A DNA stretch of 64,000 bases, taken from Desulfobacterales bacterium. GTDB lineage: Bacteria; Desulfobacterota; Desulfobacteria; Desulfobacterales; Desulfosalsimonadaceae. Below are positions 16,288-25,183 of this stretch, in pieces. Each line of letters begins with the position of its first letter. Positions within the stretch are counted from its first letter, which is position 1. The notes below the pieces were generated by a model. It was given only the letters and a program-made list of their open reading frames with translations. It had not been told where the DNA came from and did no database searches. Where the stretch lies: positions 124,001-188,000 of the forward strand of contig JAGXKN010000001.1 in the NCBI GenBank assembly GCA_018335195.1, read 5' to 3'. The position numbers and the translations under genes were made by a program.

Positions 16288-18690
16288 GTGTCTGTTTTCC
16301 GAAAACGGCTTTTGATGGTACTCCCGGCTTTATTCCTGTTTACAGGGATCGGGACGAACCCGGCAGCGGCACAGGAAATCCTGCTGGATCAAATGGAAAA
16401 ATGTGCAGACCTGATCTGCTATCCGGACGCAAAGGCATCGGATCAATTCTACTATCTGCCGGACCAGCCCGGACTCGCCTATAAAAACGGCAGGCCCCAG
16501 TTTTCGTTTCTCAAGTACGCTCGGACACATGAAACCGCAAAAGCCGGTACGGGACGCGCCAAGGGCGGCGGCATTGTGCATTTCCTGGTAACTTACGGGG
16601 TCTCTCAGGACCGGATCCGGCAGGCCGAAAAGGAGTTGCAGCAGCGGCACCCCGAGGCAAGCCTCGCAGGTCCGGTTACCTATCGGAAAGGCAGCTTCGC
16701 CCTGATTTCTTCGTTTCAGGAAGGACAGGATTTGACCACGCGCACGGTGGCCGTGGGCAAAGCCCCCTTGATGGAAGGACAGAAAGCCGCCGTGTCCATG
16801 GCCCTGACACGGGAAGGCGCAGAGCTTTTGTGGGAAAGCTTCCAAAGTGACACGCCGGACATTTCCCTGGTTTTTGACATGGAATTCGCCGGTATCCGGC
16901 AGCCCTATGAGGCCACCCTGGAGGCGGACTGGAAAAGGGTCAGCAAGCACGACCGCCTCAAGGCCGGGTTTAAGTATAAATGGTTCGGGGCTGACGTGGA
17001 CATGCTTTTCCAGGAGCTGCGCCAGACAGGCGCCGTCAAGATCACCACAAAGGGCGAAAACGAAAACATGGACAAGATACTGCAAAGCGCTAATGAAAAG
17101 CTGCTCAAGGTGATGTTTGATCCGGCACCTGCAGACGCGTTGGCCCAGGCCTCTGAAGACAAGGATAGTTACGGCAGCTTAAACCAGGCGGTAAAACTTC
17201 TGAAAGACGCTGCAGGAGCCAGAGGCAGCGGCTCAGGCAAAAAGACATCCAAAAAAAGCGCAGGCGTGGATAGAAATATCTGGAGCACTTTTTTAAACAC
17301 CCTTTTTCCGAGGGCCTATGCAGAATCCGGGACGGTTTCAGAGGAAACCCAGGCAGAAATAACGGCCGTGGAAGAAGCGGCTGCCGTACTGGACGCCGGC
17401 TATGCATATAACCAGGCCAGAGAGCTCTACGAAAAGGCACGAAAAAACGGATTCAGAGTTGAAGATATCCGGGCCGCTTTGGAAGCTTATAAAGAATACC
17501 GGGAAAATCACAGCCCCACGGGAAGCCGCGCCGAGGAGGTCAACGGCCGCATCCGAATGCTTGGCAAGCGTCTGGAAGCAAAAACAGAAAGTCCTGAACC
17601 AGAGGAAACCCTGGACACCATTTCCGGTGTTGAATCCTCGGAACAAAAGCCGGAAAAAGTCCAGCCCGACAGCTCTTCCGGCGCCTCCTTAAAGCCCGGC
17701 CCTTCCGTGAAAGAAAAAAGCACGGCGGATGCAGACAAAAATCCCGGCACGAGGCCGGCGATGAAAAAATCTGCATCCGGCCGGAGCGGAGACGCGAAAC
17801 CAGGGAACGCCAAATCTGAAAAATCCGAAAAGAATCGCAAAAAAGCCACGGCCGCCCAAAAGAACCGTTCAAACGGGTTTCCGGGGTTTTCCCTGGTGGC
17901 TTCCTATCAGATGAAACGGATCAAGCGCTCCGGGAAAATGGTATATCAGATGAACCACTATCGCACGGAAAACCAGGCCTTTGCCATGGCTGAAAACATC
18001 GGCCCGATTTATCGGAAATACGGCAGCGACCCCCGGGTGTTTCGCGCCGTGACCATTGACGATCCGGTTTTCAAGCAGCGGGAAATCCTGGTGACTCTGG
18101 ACGGCCAGGATGCGGCCACATTTACCCGGTACATGAACTTTGTCACCGTGAAAATGAAAAAACGCCACCAGGCCGGCGATGTAACCACCGCAGAAGTCGT
18201 GATTACACCCGAGACATTCACGGAATCAGACAACCATTTCTCCATGACCTACGGGTGGAAAAACGATGCAGACCGTAGCGCCTGGCTGGATTACCAATAC
18301 CAGGCCATCTGGTCCTTCCACGGCGGAGTGGAGATCCGGACGCCCTGGAAAGCCACCGACTCTCCCATGCTGGCTCTGGCACCGCCTCATCACTACAGGA
18401 CGATTTCCATCGAAGGCGACGGCAGCCGTCTGACAGGGGCGAATGTGCGTCATGGCGTCATCACGGTGAAATGCAGAATCGGGGATCATTATGTCACCCG
18501 GCAGGCCACCATACGGAATAAAGGCCCGGCGCCTTCCTTGATCCTCGATATTCCGCAGGATCCGGACAATCCGGAGACCCGGGTGAGCATCACCTGGTAT
18601 CTGACAGGAAACCGGAAAATATCCTCAGGTGAAGAAACGCTGGAAGGGGATATCATCTATTGGGACGAGCTTCCCGGGGGAGGAGTTTAA
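16288..18690 (+). CDS. Exported two-domain YYLP paralogue A, with long charged linker
   Basis: 800 residues. GTG 16288 is chosen because AGGAGGGAGG lies just ahead and a signal peptide (RLLMVLPALFLFTGIGTNPAAA|Q region) follows. Domain 1 (16420-17130) has FYYLPDQPGLAY, GGGIVHFLVTYG, GKAPLMEGQKAAVSMAL and GAELLWESFQSD. Domain 2 (17880-18670) has VTIDDPVFKQREILVTLDG and TRYMNFVTVKMKK. Between them is a linker of about 250 residues, Ala/Glu/Lys-rich and partly coiled-coil-like, ending in a Lys/Ser-rich tract; paralogues B and C have only 40-50 residues there. No known family recognised. It abuts paralogue B by two bases. Confidence 0.85.
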   Translation: MSVFRKRLLMVLPALFLFTGIGTNPAAAQEILLDQMEKCADLICYPDAKASDQFYYLPDQPGLAYKNGRPQFSFLKYARTHETAKAGTGRAKGGGIVHFLVTYGVSQDRIRQAEKELQQRHPEASLAGPVTYRKGSFALISSFQEGQDLTTRTVAVGKAPLMEGQKAAVSMALTREGAELLWESFQSDTPDISLVFDMEFAGIRQPYEATLEADWKRVSKHDRLKAGFKYKWFGADVDMLFQELRQTGAVKITTKGENENMDKILQSANEKLLKVMFDPAPADALAQASEDKDSYGSLNQAVKLLKDAAGARGSGSGKKTSKKSAGVDRNIWSTFLNTLFPRAYAESGTVSEETQAEITAVEEAAAVLDAGYAYNQARELYEKARKNGFRVEDIRAALEAYKEYRENHSPTGSRAEEVNGRIRMLGKRLEAKTESPEPEETLDTISGVESSEQKPEKVQPDSSSGASLKPGPSVKEKSTADADKNPGTRPAMKKSASGRSGDAKPGNAKSEKSEKNRKKATAAQKNRSNGFPGFSLVASYQMKRIKRSGKMVYQMNHYRTENQAFAMAENIGPIYRKYGSDPRVFRAVTIDDPVFKQREILVTLDGQDAATFTRYMNFVTVKMKKRHQAGDVTTAEVVITPETFTESDNHFSMTYGWKNDADRSAWLDYQYQAIWSFHGGVEIRTPWKATDSPMLALAPPHHYRTISIEGDGSRLTGANVRHGVITVKCRIGDHYVTRQATIRNKGPAPSLILDIPQDPDNPETRVSITWYLTGNRKISSGEETLEGDIIYWDELPGGGV

Positions 18691-18692
18691 AA

Positions 18693-20456
18693 ATGGCGGA
18701 TTTCAAAAGACTCGGAATTGCCGCAATCTGCTTTTTTCTTATTGCGGCGGGAGCACCGGCATGGGGGCTGGTCAATTACGAGGCCGGGCAGATGGAAATA
18801 AACGGGGTTTTATTGCTCCAGGATGCCCGGGATCCGGATGTGTATTATTACCTGCCAACCGTGCCCAGGGTGTCTGAAAAAAAAGACGGCGCCCTGGAAA
18901 TCTCCCTGGTGAAGTTTATCGATCCGGAAGGCGACACCAGCGGCGGGCTGCTGCACATGCTGGTGAGCTTTTCCCTGCCGGCAGACGAGCGCGAAGCGCT
19001 TGAAAAAGCCCTGAAACAGAAAAACACCAAAGCCCGCCTGGCCGGTCCGGTACCGCTGAACCAGGATGAAGAGGGCAGCTTTTCCATTATTTCGGGCACA
19101 CTCTCAGACGAGGGATTTACCCGCAGTCTGATCAGCAGCGGCCGCGCACCGGTCACGCCGGGCTCAAAGGCCGCGGTTGCCGCCACCCTGTCGCCCCACG
19201 GGGCAACACTGCTGTGGGAATCGCTGAACAAACCCACATCTGATGTCTCTGTGGCGCTGCGCACATATTACGAAGCCGCCCTGCCCTCTTTTGAGGCCAA
19301 AATCAGTGCGGATGTCAGTACCGTTTATGAACATTTCTCGCAGGTCATCAACCGGCAGGAAAACTACACCAAGCGCCAGCTCCGGGATATCACGGATGAA
19401 CTGGTCCGCACCGGGGTAATCAACGTGGAGATTTTTGACCGGCTTCCCGAGGACGCGGCCAACAAGGCCATGCAGAGCCTGGTGGATCTGGCCACAACAA
19501 AACTGACGGAAATTATTTTTGACCAGAAAACCGGGTTTACGGCCATTCCGGAAAAGGAGGAAGCCGTGGAATCCGGACAGCTCAAGGGCCGCCAGAAAAA
19601 GGGCTGGCTGGCCAAATTGTTTACCAGTTCCGGCAACCAGAAGTATTATACGGACAATCAGTATGTAATCAAAGAGCGCACGGACATCAACCGGGCCTCG
19701 TTTAATATTCATTTAAACCGCCGGGCTGTGATCCACGTACCGGTGGACACCGCAGGAAACATCTCCGGGCTTTACCGGGAATTCAAGGAAAACCCGGACA
19801 TGTTCCGCGTGGTGAATCTGGCGGATCCGGCATTTGAGAAGCGGGACGTGTTTTTCCGCATTGACGGGGATTTTTCCGGGGTTTTTGAGGATATCATGAA
19901 TTTTGCCGGGGTTTCCGTGCTGAAAAAATACGGTGATCACAAGGACGCCACCGGCGAACTGATATTTACCCGCGAAGATATCCGGGAAGGCCGCCTGAGC
20001 AAATCCTGGCGCTATGCCCGGCTCGGGGAAAAAGACGAAAACTGGCTGAATTACGGCTACCGCACCACCTGGAGCATCAAGGGCCAGCACCGGATCAGGC
20101 ATCCCGAAAACGAGGGGGAATGGAACAAAAGCAGCGACCCCATTGTCACCATTGCCCCGCCGCTCGACCGCACGGACCTGGAGCTGGATGCGGACCGATT
20201 CCTGTTTGAAGATGCAGGCATCCGGAGTGCTACCATGGAGGTCAGGTATCCGGTTTTCGACAAGCAAGTCAAAAAACGCCTGGCAGTGATGCGGGTTACC
20301 GACGGGGAGTCGGTTTCCCGGCATGTGCTTTTCCATGATCCCGGGCAGAGGCTCGAATACCGGGTCAACTGGTACCCGTCCGGATCGCAGCCGATCAAAG
20401 GCGACTGGCAGAGGCTGGAAGAAACCTATCTGGTCCTGGTCCCGCCGGGGCAATAA
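18693..20456 (+). CDS. Exported two-domain YYLP paralogue B
   Basis: 587 residues. ATG 18693 follows GGGGGAGGAG and opens a signal peptide (RLGIAAICFFLIAAGAPAWG). Domain 1 has YYYLPTVPRVSEKKDGALEI, GGLLHMLVSFSLP, ARLAGPVPL, SSGRAPVTPGSKAAVAATLS, GATLLWESLNKPTSDVSV. Domain 2 has GNISGLYREFKENPDMFRVV, NLADPAFEKRDVFFRIDG and IMNFAGVSVLKK, then a tail of beta strands ending VPPGQ. These line up block by block with paralogues A and C. Likely periplasmic or surface-located. The function is unknown. Confidence 0.87.
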   Translation: MADFKRLGIAAICFFLIAAGAPAWGLVNYEAGQMEINGVLLLQDARDPDVYYYLPTVPRVSEKKDGALEISLVKFIDPEGDTSGGLLHMLVSFSLPADEREALEKALKQKNTKARLAGPVPLNQDEEGSFSIISGTLSDEGFTRSLISSGRAPVTPGSKAAVAATLSPHGATLLWESLNKPTSDVSVALRTYYEAALPSFEAKISADVSTVYEHFSQVINRQENYTKRQLRDITDELVRTGVINVEIFDRLPEDAANKAMQSLVDLATTKLTEIIFDQKTGFTAIPEKEEAVESGQLKGRQKKGWLAKLFTSSGNQKYYTDNQYVIKERTDINRASFNIHLNRRAVIHVPVDTAGNISGLYREFKENPDMFRVVNLADPAFEKRDVFFRIDGDFSGVFEDIMNFAGVSVLKKYGDHKDATGELIFTREDIREGRLSKSWRYARLGEKDENWLNYGYRTTWSIKGQHRIRHPENEGEWNKSSDPIVTIAPPLDRTDLELDADRFLFEDAGIRSATMEVRYPVFDKQVKKRLAVMRVTDGESVSRHVLFHDPGQRLEYRVNWYPSGSQPIKGDWQRLEETYLVLVPPGQ

Positions 20457-20495
20457 CATCGCGGCCGGTGCCGTAGAAAAACAAGGAGGCGGAAA

Positions 20496-22478
20496 ATGAA
20501 CAAACCATGGAAGCCCGCAGTATTGATCATGGCGATGATTGTCCTGGCTGTCACCGGGCAGGCCCGGGCCGGGGTTACGCAGGAGAAAAATCTCCAGCAT
20601 GCCCGGAAATTCAAACCGCTGACGATCCGGCCGACCGTCACGGTGCCTTCATCCGAGACGGCCCGGGAGGTGGGCGGGATTCAGTACGGCCGCCACATCG
20701 ACGTAAAGCTCAAAGACGGTACGACCGTGCGGTGTTTTCCCGCAGCCGTCCGCAATCCGGAAGAAACCAGCAAGACCTATTACTATCTGCCGGCCAATCC
20801 GCACGTGTCCAGGCATCCGGACGGCACGCCGAAATTCTCCCTGATCCGGTTTGTCACGGATAAAACCAAGGAAGAAGGCGGGGCCGAGGGTGCGGTGCTG
20901 CATTTTCTGGCTGAATACGGGCTGAGCAAGCCCCAGCAGCAGGAAACCGAAGCAATGCTGCAAAAAAGGATCAAGGGCGCCCGCCTGAAAGGCGCGGTTC
21001 CCCTGGAAATCGGCGCCGAGGGCAACAGTTTCAACGTGATTTCCGCTGTTCTGGGAGACGAGGAATTTACCTCCACGCTGATTACCAGCGGCAAAGCCCC
21101 GGTTATGGAAGGCCAGCAGGTAGCGGTTGCCGCCCGCCTGGACGCCTACGGGGCCACGCTTCTGGCAGAGAGCTTCAAGCAGCCCACTTCCCAGGTTTCC
21201 GTGGTTTTTGACCTGAAATACGTGGTCAAACTGCCGGCATACGATGTGGAAGTGGTCATGGATTTTGACAGATTCCATAAGATCGAATCAGAATATTCCC
21301 ATGACCGGCAGAAAATCGTGAAAACGAGAAAATACTGGGACCCCAAATGGTACAATCCACTGAATACCAGCACCAGAAAAAGTACCATGCTTACTGAAGA
21401 AGAGCGCTCCCAGGCAGTGAAGTTCCTGCAGGAAACCGGTACGGTGACCTTTAATTATATCCAGCACGTGCCGGAAAGCGACAAGGAGATTGTGGAAAGC
21501 GGGCTGCACAAACTCGTTCTGGAAGCGTTTTTTGACACGCAAACCCGCCTGGGACAACCCGCGGCAGAGGAACTGTTATCCGACAACGAAGAAGATGAGG
21601 ATGCAGAAGCAATCGCGGAAAGACGAAAACAAGCCGCAAAACACAACAATTACAGCTACAAGGTTTTCCAGCGAAAAGAAACGCATGCCAAATCCACGCA
21701 AAGACTCAACCTGAAGAAAGTCATGGCCAGGTATGAACACTATACCATGACCGGCAACGTGGGGGCCTGGTATGAAAAATACAAGGACGATCCCAGGCTG
21801 GTCACTGAAGTCAATCTGGATGATCCGTTTTTCCAGCGCCGGGAGATGCGCTTTGTTATTGATAACGAAGCCTATGACATATTCAATGAAATGGTCAATT
21901 ACGCAACCGTGCAGGTCCGGGTGCCCAGAAAGGACCAGCGGCCGTTTATCGATGAACTCACCATTGACCAGAAATACCTGGAAACCAGCGGGCAGACTGC
22001 GACCCTGACCTATGCACGCATGGGCGATGACGCCCAGACATATGACTATGCCGTGCAATGGAGCCTGCGGGGCGGCCATCTTTATCCCCCGGAACCCCGG
22101 TGGTCCAAGGGCGAGCTCATGGCCGTCACCCTGGCCGCGCCGGTGCGTCCCCGCACCCTGGAAGCTGAAGCCGATCTGGCGGAAATGGAAAGATTGGGAA
22201 TCGTACGCGCCCTTGTAGAGCTGCGTTACAGCCAATTTGGCAAGCAGCACACCGACAGCCGCGCCCTGGCGCTTTCCCCGGCCGTGGGCGAGCCCCTGGT
22301 CAACAAGATCATCTACCAGGATGCCGACAGGGACGCGCTTTCATACCGGGTAATCTACTATCACAAAAAACTGGGCAAAATCACCCAGGAAAACTGGCAG
22401 CCGGTGGCGGGGAATTATATTTACTGCGCCCCCTCGGAAACCGTCCTGGAAAAAATCAAATCTTCCACGGGTCTTTGA
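20496..22478 (+). CDS. Exported two-domain YYLP paralogue C
   Basis: 660 residues with a signal peptide (AVLIMAMIVLAVTGQARA|G). Domain 1: YYYLPANPHVSRHPDGTPKF, GAVLHFLAEYGLS, ARLKGAVPLEIG, SGKAPVMEGQQVAVAARLD, GATLLAESFKQPTSQVSV. Then an extra segment about DPKWYNPLNTSTRKSTML and an acidic linker (DNEEDEDAEA). Domain 2: GNVGAWYEKYKDDPRLVTEV, NLDDPFFQRREMRFVIDN, EMVNYATVQVRVP and a beta-rich tail. ATG 20496 follows an AAGGAGG site. It is the last large member of the operon before a small lipoprotein. Confidence 0.87.
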   Translation: MNKPWKPAVLIMAMIVLAVTGQARAGVTQEKNLQHARKFKPLTIRPTVTVPSSETAREVGGIQYGRHIDVKLKDGTTVRCFPAAVRNPEETSKTYYYLPANPHVSRHPDGTPKFSLIRFVTDKTKEEGGAEGAVLHFLAEYGLSKPQQQETEAMLQKRIKGARLKGAVPLEIGAEGNSFNVISAVLGDEEFTSTLITSGKAPVMEGQQVAVAARLDAYGATLLAESFKQPTSQVSVVFDLKYVVKLPAYDVEVVMDFDRFHKIESEYSHDRQKIVKTRKYWDPKWYNPLNTSTRKSTMLTEEERSQAVKFLQETGTVTFNYIQHVPESDKEIVESGLHKLVLEAFFDTQTRLGQPAAEELLSDNEEDEDAEAIAERRKQAAKHNNYSYKVFQRKETHAKSTQRLNLKKVMARYEHYTMTGNVGAWYEKYKDDPRLVTEVNLDDPFFQRREMRFVIDNEAYDIFNEMVNYATVQVRVPRKDQRPFIDELTIDQKYLETSGQTATLTYARMGDDAQTYDYAVQWSLRGGHLYPPEPRWSKGELMAVTLAAPVRPRTLEAEADLAEMERLGIVRALVELRYSQFGKQHTDSRALALSPAVGEPLVNKIIYQDADRDALSYRVIYYHKKLGKITQENWQPVAGNYIYCAPSETVLEKIKSSTGL

Positions 22479-22505
22479 CGGCCCCCGAAAAACCAAGGAG
22501 AAAAA

Positions 22506-22925
22506 ATGACAAAATTCATGATGTACCTGTTATGCTGCGTGCTGCTTGTGTTCACTTTCGGGTGCGGCGGGAAATACAGCGATGCCGTTGATTTGCAGGA
22601 GGATTTTATCAGCCTGGCCGGCGATTACGTGGCGGCCATGGACTCGGCAGACAGCGCTGATAAAGTTGCTGCTGCCATGAACGATTACGCAGCCGGACTT
22701 GAGGACATGGCCCCGCGCGTCCGGGAAATCAATGAAAAATATCCCGAACTCAGCAATCCGGAACAGCAGCCAGAACAATTCAAGCAAACCGCCCAAGAAC
22801 ATGAAGCGGTGATGCAGAAAGTCGGCAACAGCTTCATGAAAGCCATGCCTTATATGGGCGACCCGGATGTCCGGCAGGCCCAGCAGCGCATTACATTAGC
22901 TATGCAGAGCATGGAAGGTAAATAA
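22506..22925 (+). CDS. Small lipoprotein ending the exported-protein operon
   Basis: 139 residues. A lipoprotein signal with lipobox LVFTFGC|GG near residue 20 predicts lipid anchoring. The mature part is almost entirely charged helix (DFISLAGDYVAAMDSADSAD, KVAAAMNDYAAGLEDMAPRV), suggesting a helical bundle. No family recognised. It starts 27 bases after paralogue C with AAGGAGAAAAA before ATG, so it belongs to the operon and may anchor or chaperone the exported paralogues; that is inference. A strong hairpin follows. Confidence 0.82.
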   Translation: MTKFMMYLLCCVLLVFTFGCGGKYSDAVDLQEDFISLAGDYVAAMDSADSADKVAAAMNDYAAGLEDMAPRVREINEKYPELSNPEQQPEQFKQTAQEHEAVMQKVGNSFMKAMPYMGDPDVRQAQQRITLAMQSMEGK

Positions 22926-22940
22926 ACATTTCCGCTGATA

Positions 22941-22982
22941 CGGCCCCTGCCGGACAGGCGCATCCAACGCCGGCAGGGGCCG
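22941..22982 (+). terminator. Strong hairpin after exported-protein operon
   Basis: A perfect 13-base-pair inverted repeat, CGGCCCCTGCCGG (22941-22953) and CCGGCAGGGGCCG (22970-22982) with a 16-base loop, lies 15 bases after the lipoprotein stop. No clean T-run follows immediately, so it may act as a 3' stability structure as well as a terminator. Confidence 0.6.
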
Positions 22983-23063
22983 GCACCAACGCCTTGCATT
23001 CCCTCCGGGCTCTTCTTATTGTTTGTATATCAAAGAATACGAAAGATTATGGAGGGACTGGAA

Positions 23064-23414
23064 ATGAAATGCCAGAAATGCGGCGCTGAAATCAATGCAG
23101 ATGAGGCCATGGAAGCCCGCGGTCAGACCATGTGCGAGGACTGCTACATCGATCTTGCGGCAAAGCCCAAGGCATGCGATCCGTGGGCCGTGTATAGCGC
23201 CAAGAACCTACCGTCTTCCGGTTCCACGGTAAATGAACAACAATCTGCCATTATCAACTATCTGAAAAAAAACGGCCCCACACCGCCGGAAAAACTGGCA
23301 GCCGATCTGGGCATGCGTATGGATGATTTTGAGCGGGAAATGGCGCCTTTGCGCCACATGGAAAAGGTGGGTGCCCGGCTGCAGGAAGGCCGGAAAGTGA
23401 TCTGCCTGTGGTAA
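23064..23414 (+). CDS. Small zinc-ribbon/winged-helix-like protein
   Basis: 116 residues. The N-terminus has four cysteines as two CxxC pairs (C3/C6 and C24/C27; MKCQKCGAEIN and MCEDCYID), a probable zinc knuckle. The C-terminal half (AIINYLKKNGPTPPEKLAAD, LGMRMDDFEREMAPLRHMEK) looks like a winged-helix fold, so nucleic-acid binding is possible. ATG 23064 is chosen over upstream in-frame codons because GGAGG lies eight bases ahead and the first CxxC begins at once. A single gene with its own spacer on both sides. No specific function recognised. Confidence 0.75.
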   Translation: MKCQKCGAEINADEAMEARGQTMCEDCYIDLAAKPKACDPWAVYSAKNLPSSGSTVNEQQSAIINYLKKNGPTPPEKLAADLGMRMDDFEREMAPLRHMEKVGARLQEGRKVICLW

Positions 23415-23465
23415 AGGGCAGCTTTCCGGGAGAGGGATCTGCGTGATCCACCCGGCAACCGGTTT

Positions 23466-23819
23466 TTACCCGGTTTCGGCAGGCAGAAAAGAAACCTGGA
23501 TCATGGGATCTGCCTTTTTGATGCCGGCCGTGATACTTGCCTGCCATTTGCTGTCTGTGACCGGCCGCACCCGGGATACCGGACGCCCGTCGGCTGCGGA
23601 TCCGCAATGCCAGTCCTGAACAAAACCCGCCACCAGGGCATAAGCGCACCCGCCCACACCGCAGCAGGACCGATCCAGCACGAAATAACCGGTATAATAC
23701 AGCACTTCCAGGCCGGCAAAAACCGTGCGCACCTCCCGAGTGAACACATAATGACCGCCAATGGCAGACACCTGCTCGTTTAACACCGGATGGGTGAATT
23801 CAACGGCCTGGGGATTCAT
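23466..23819 (-). CDS. Small conserved-looking Cys protein of unknown function
   Basis: 117 residues read leftward from ATG at 23819, preceded on that strand by CGGAG. The central part FVLDRSCCGVGGCAYALVAG contains a CCGxGGC cluster that could bind a metal or form disulfides. The N-part AIGGHYVFTREVRTVFAGLE suggests a small mixed fold. The reading frame shows sensible amino-acid use and no competing gene overlaps it, which supports coding. No family is recognised. It converges on the zinc-ribbon gene. Confidence 0.6.
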   Translation of the reverse strand: MNPQAVEFTHPVLNEQVSAIGGHYVFTREVRTVFAGLEVLYYTGYFVLDRSCCGVGGCAYALVAGFVQDWHCGSAADGRPVSRVRPVTDSKWQASITAGIKKADPMIQVSFLPAETG

Positions 23820-23918
23820 CGGAACTCCGCAAATTCCAAAAAATTATCGTCCATTGCAAAAAGCCTGCCGCAGATCAACGCTTTTTGCACAGGGAGATGA
23901 GAAACGCTGCGGCAGCAC

Positions 23919-24416
23919 TTAAAACGTCTTGCCCACGCCCAGGCCGAAATGAAACCGGGGGAAGCTGGTCTCGCGGGGCTCCCACACCCAGAGATCCCCC
24001 TGGACGACCGGGTGCTCGTACAAATATTCGCCGATGGCGCGCTTTTGGGCGCCCGTGATTTCGCCCGCGGCGGTCACCAGCTTTCCGGGTTCGTATATCT
24101 CGGGATCGAGAAAGGAATCGGATCGGATCAGAAACCGGCCGGCCGATGCTTTTTCCGGCTGCGGGCGTTTTTCCCGGTCCAGGGGGTACTGCACCACGGT
24201 GATCTCGGAGTGATCGGCCAGGTTTTCGATGCGGACGATCTCCCCGCCGAGGATCACGAACTCGCCGGCATACGCATCCGGGTCGGCCTGCAGGGTTTTA
24301 AAACCGCCTTTCCAGCTCACCCGGTCTGTGACCTCCGGCGGAATTTTCGACCCGCATCCGGCCGCGGCCAGCACAAAGACCAGAATTGCTGAAATCAAAA
24401 AATACGGGATTCGCAT
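23919..24416 (-). CDS. Slp-family outer membrane lipoprotein (copy 1)
   Basis: 165 residues. The start at 24416 follows AGGAGG on the minus strand and gives a lipoprotein signal with lipobox LAAAGC|GS. The mature core has FKTLQADPDAYAGEFVILGG, the Slp hallmark of 'sf..v...p..y.G..V.wGG', then NLADHSEITVVQYPLD and GRFLIRSD(S)FLDPEIYEPG, and a closing WVWEP. Slp proteins are starvation- or stress-induced outer-membrane lipoproteins. It is divergently transcribed from a second Slp gene 144 bases away; the two share ILGG, a .N.AD segment and the FLDP.IYE block, so they are paralogues. Confidence 0.85.
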   Translation of the reverse strand: MRIPYFLISAILVFVLAAAGCGSKIPPEVTDRVSWKGGFKTLQADPDAYAGEFVILGGEIVRIENLADHSEITVVQYPLDREKRPQPEKASAGRFLIRSDSFLDPEIYEPGKLVTAAGEITGAQKRAIGEYLYEHPVVQGDLWVWEPRETSFPRFHFGLGVGKTF

Positions 24417-24560
24417 GATCCTGATACCTCCTTTTGTTTTTTGCCCGGCACCGATTTTGACGGCTTTTTTGCCCTCCGCAGGCAAGCCGCCTTGAAAACA
24501 CCTGCCGGATGTTTAATTATAAAATAAGACGAAAACCGAATTCGCACAAAGGACACGCCA

Positions 24561-25127
24561 ATGATCCGGAAACGTTTAAGCCAAAAACCAGCCATCACCC
24601 TGCTGATCTGTGCCATGATCACCGGGCTTTTTTCCGGCTGTTCGGTCATATCCCGGGACATCCGGCAGGAAGCAACAGCAGAGGTGAACTTTGCCTCCCT
24701 GAAACGCAATACAAATGCATATACCGGAAAAACCGTAATCCTCGGGGGCTATATTCTGGAGACCCGCAATCTCGCGGATGAAACCAGGCTCACGGTTCTG
24801 CAGGCCCCGCTGGATATCAGCGACAAGCCGGCAGGGCGCGACCGTTCCGAGGGCCGTTTCCTGGTGGTCCACAAGGGTTTTCTGGACCCCGTGATTTACG
24901 AAAAAGACCGAAAAATCACCGTGGCCGGAAAAATCACGGGAATGCAATCCGTACAAATCAACCAGCATGAATCCGCCCTGCCGGTGCTTCATTCACGCGA
25001 AATCCATCTCTGGCAGGAGCCCAAAGCGCCCCGGAAATACTATTACGATCCGTTTTACCCGTGGCCCGATCCCTACTTCCGGGACCCCTATTTCCGACAC
25101 TGGCGTCATCCCTACTTTTACCGGTAA
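24561..25127 (+). CDS. Slp-family outer membrane lipoprotein (copy 2)
   Basis: 188 residues. The lipobox is LFSGC|SV near residue 27. The core LKRNTNAYTGKTVILGGYIL, RNLADETRLTVLQAPLDISD and GRFLVVHKGFLDPVIYEKDR matches copy 1 position by position, including the IHLWQEP ending. It carries an extra aromatic tail rich in Tyr, Pro, Asp and Arg (YYDPFYPWPDPYFRDPYFRH) with near-repeats of DPYFR. Start ATG 24561. The shared 144-base divergent spacer must hold both promoters. Confidence 0.85.
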   Translation: MIRKRLSQKPAITLLICAMITGLFSGCSVISRDIRQEATAEVNFASLKRNTNAYTGKTVILGGYILETRNLADETRLTVLQAPLDISDKPAGRDRSEGRFLVVHKGFLDPVIYEKDRKITVAGKITGMQSVQINQHESALPVLHSREIHLWQEPKAPRKYYYDPFYPWPDPYFRDPYFRHWRHPYFYR

Positions 25128-25183
25128 TCCGTTCTCCGGGGTAATTTTTCGCCTTCGGCCCGCAAACCGACCTCCGCGAGGGG

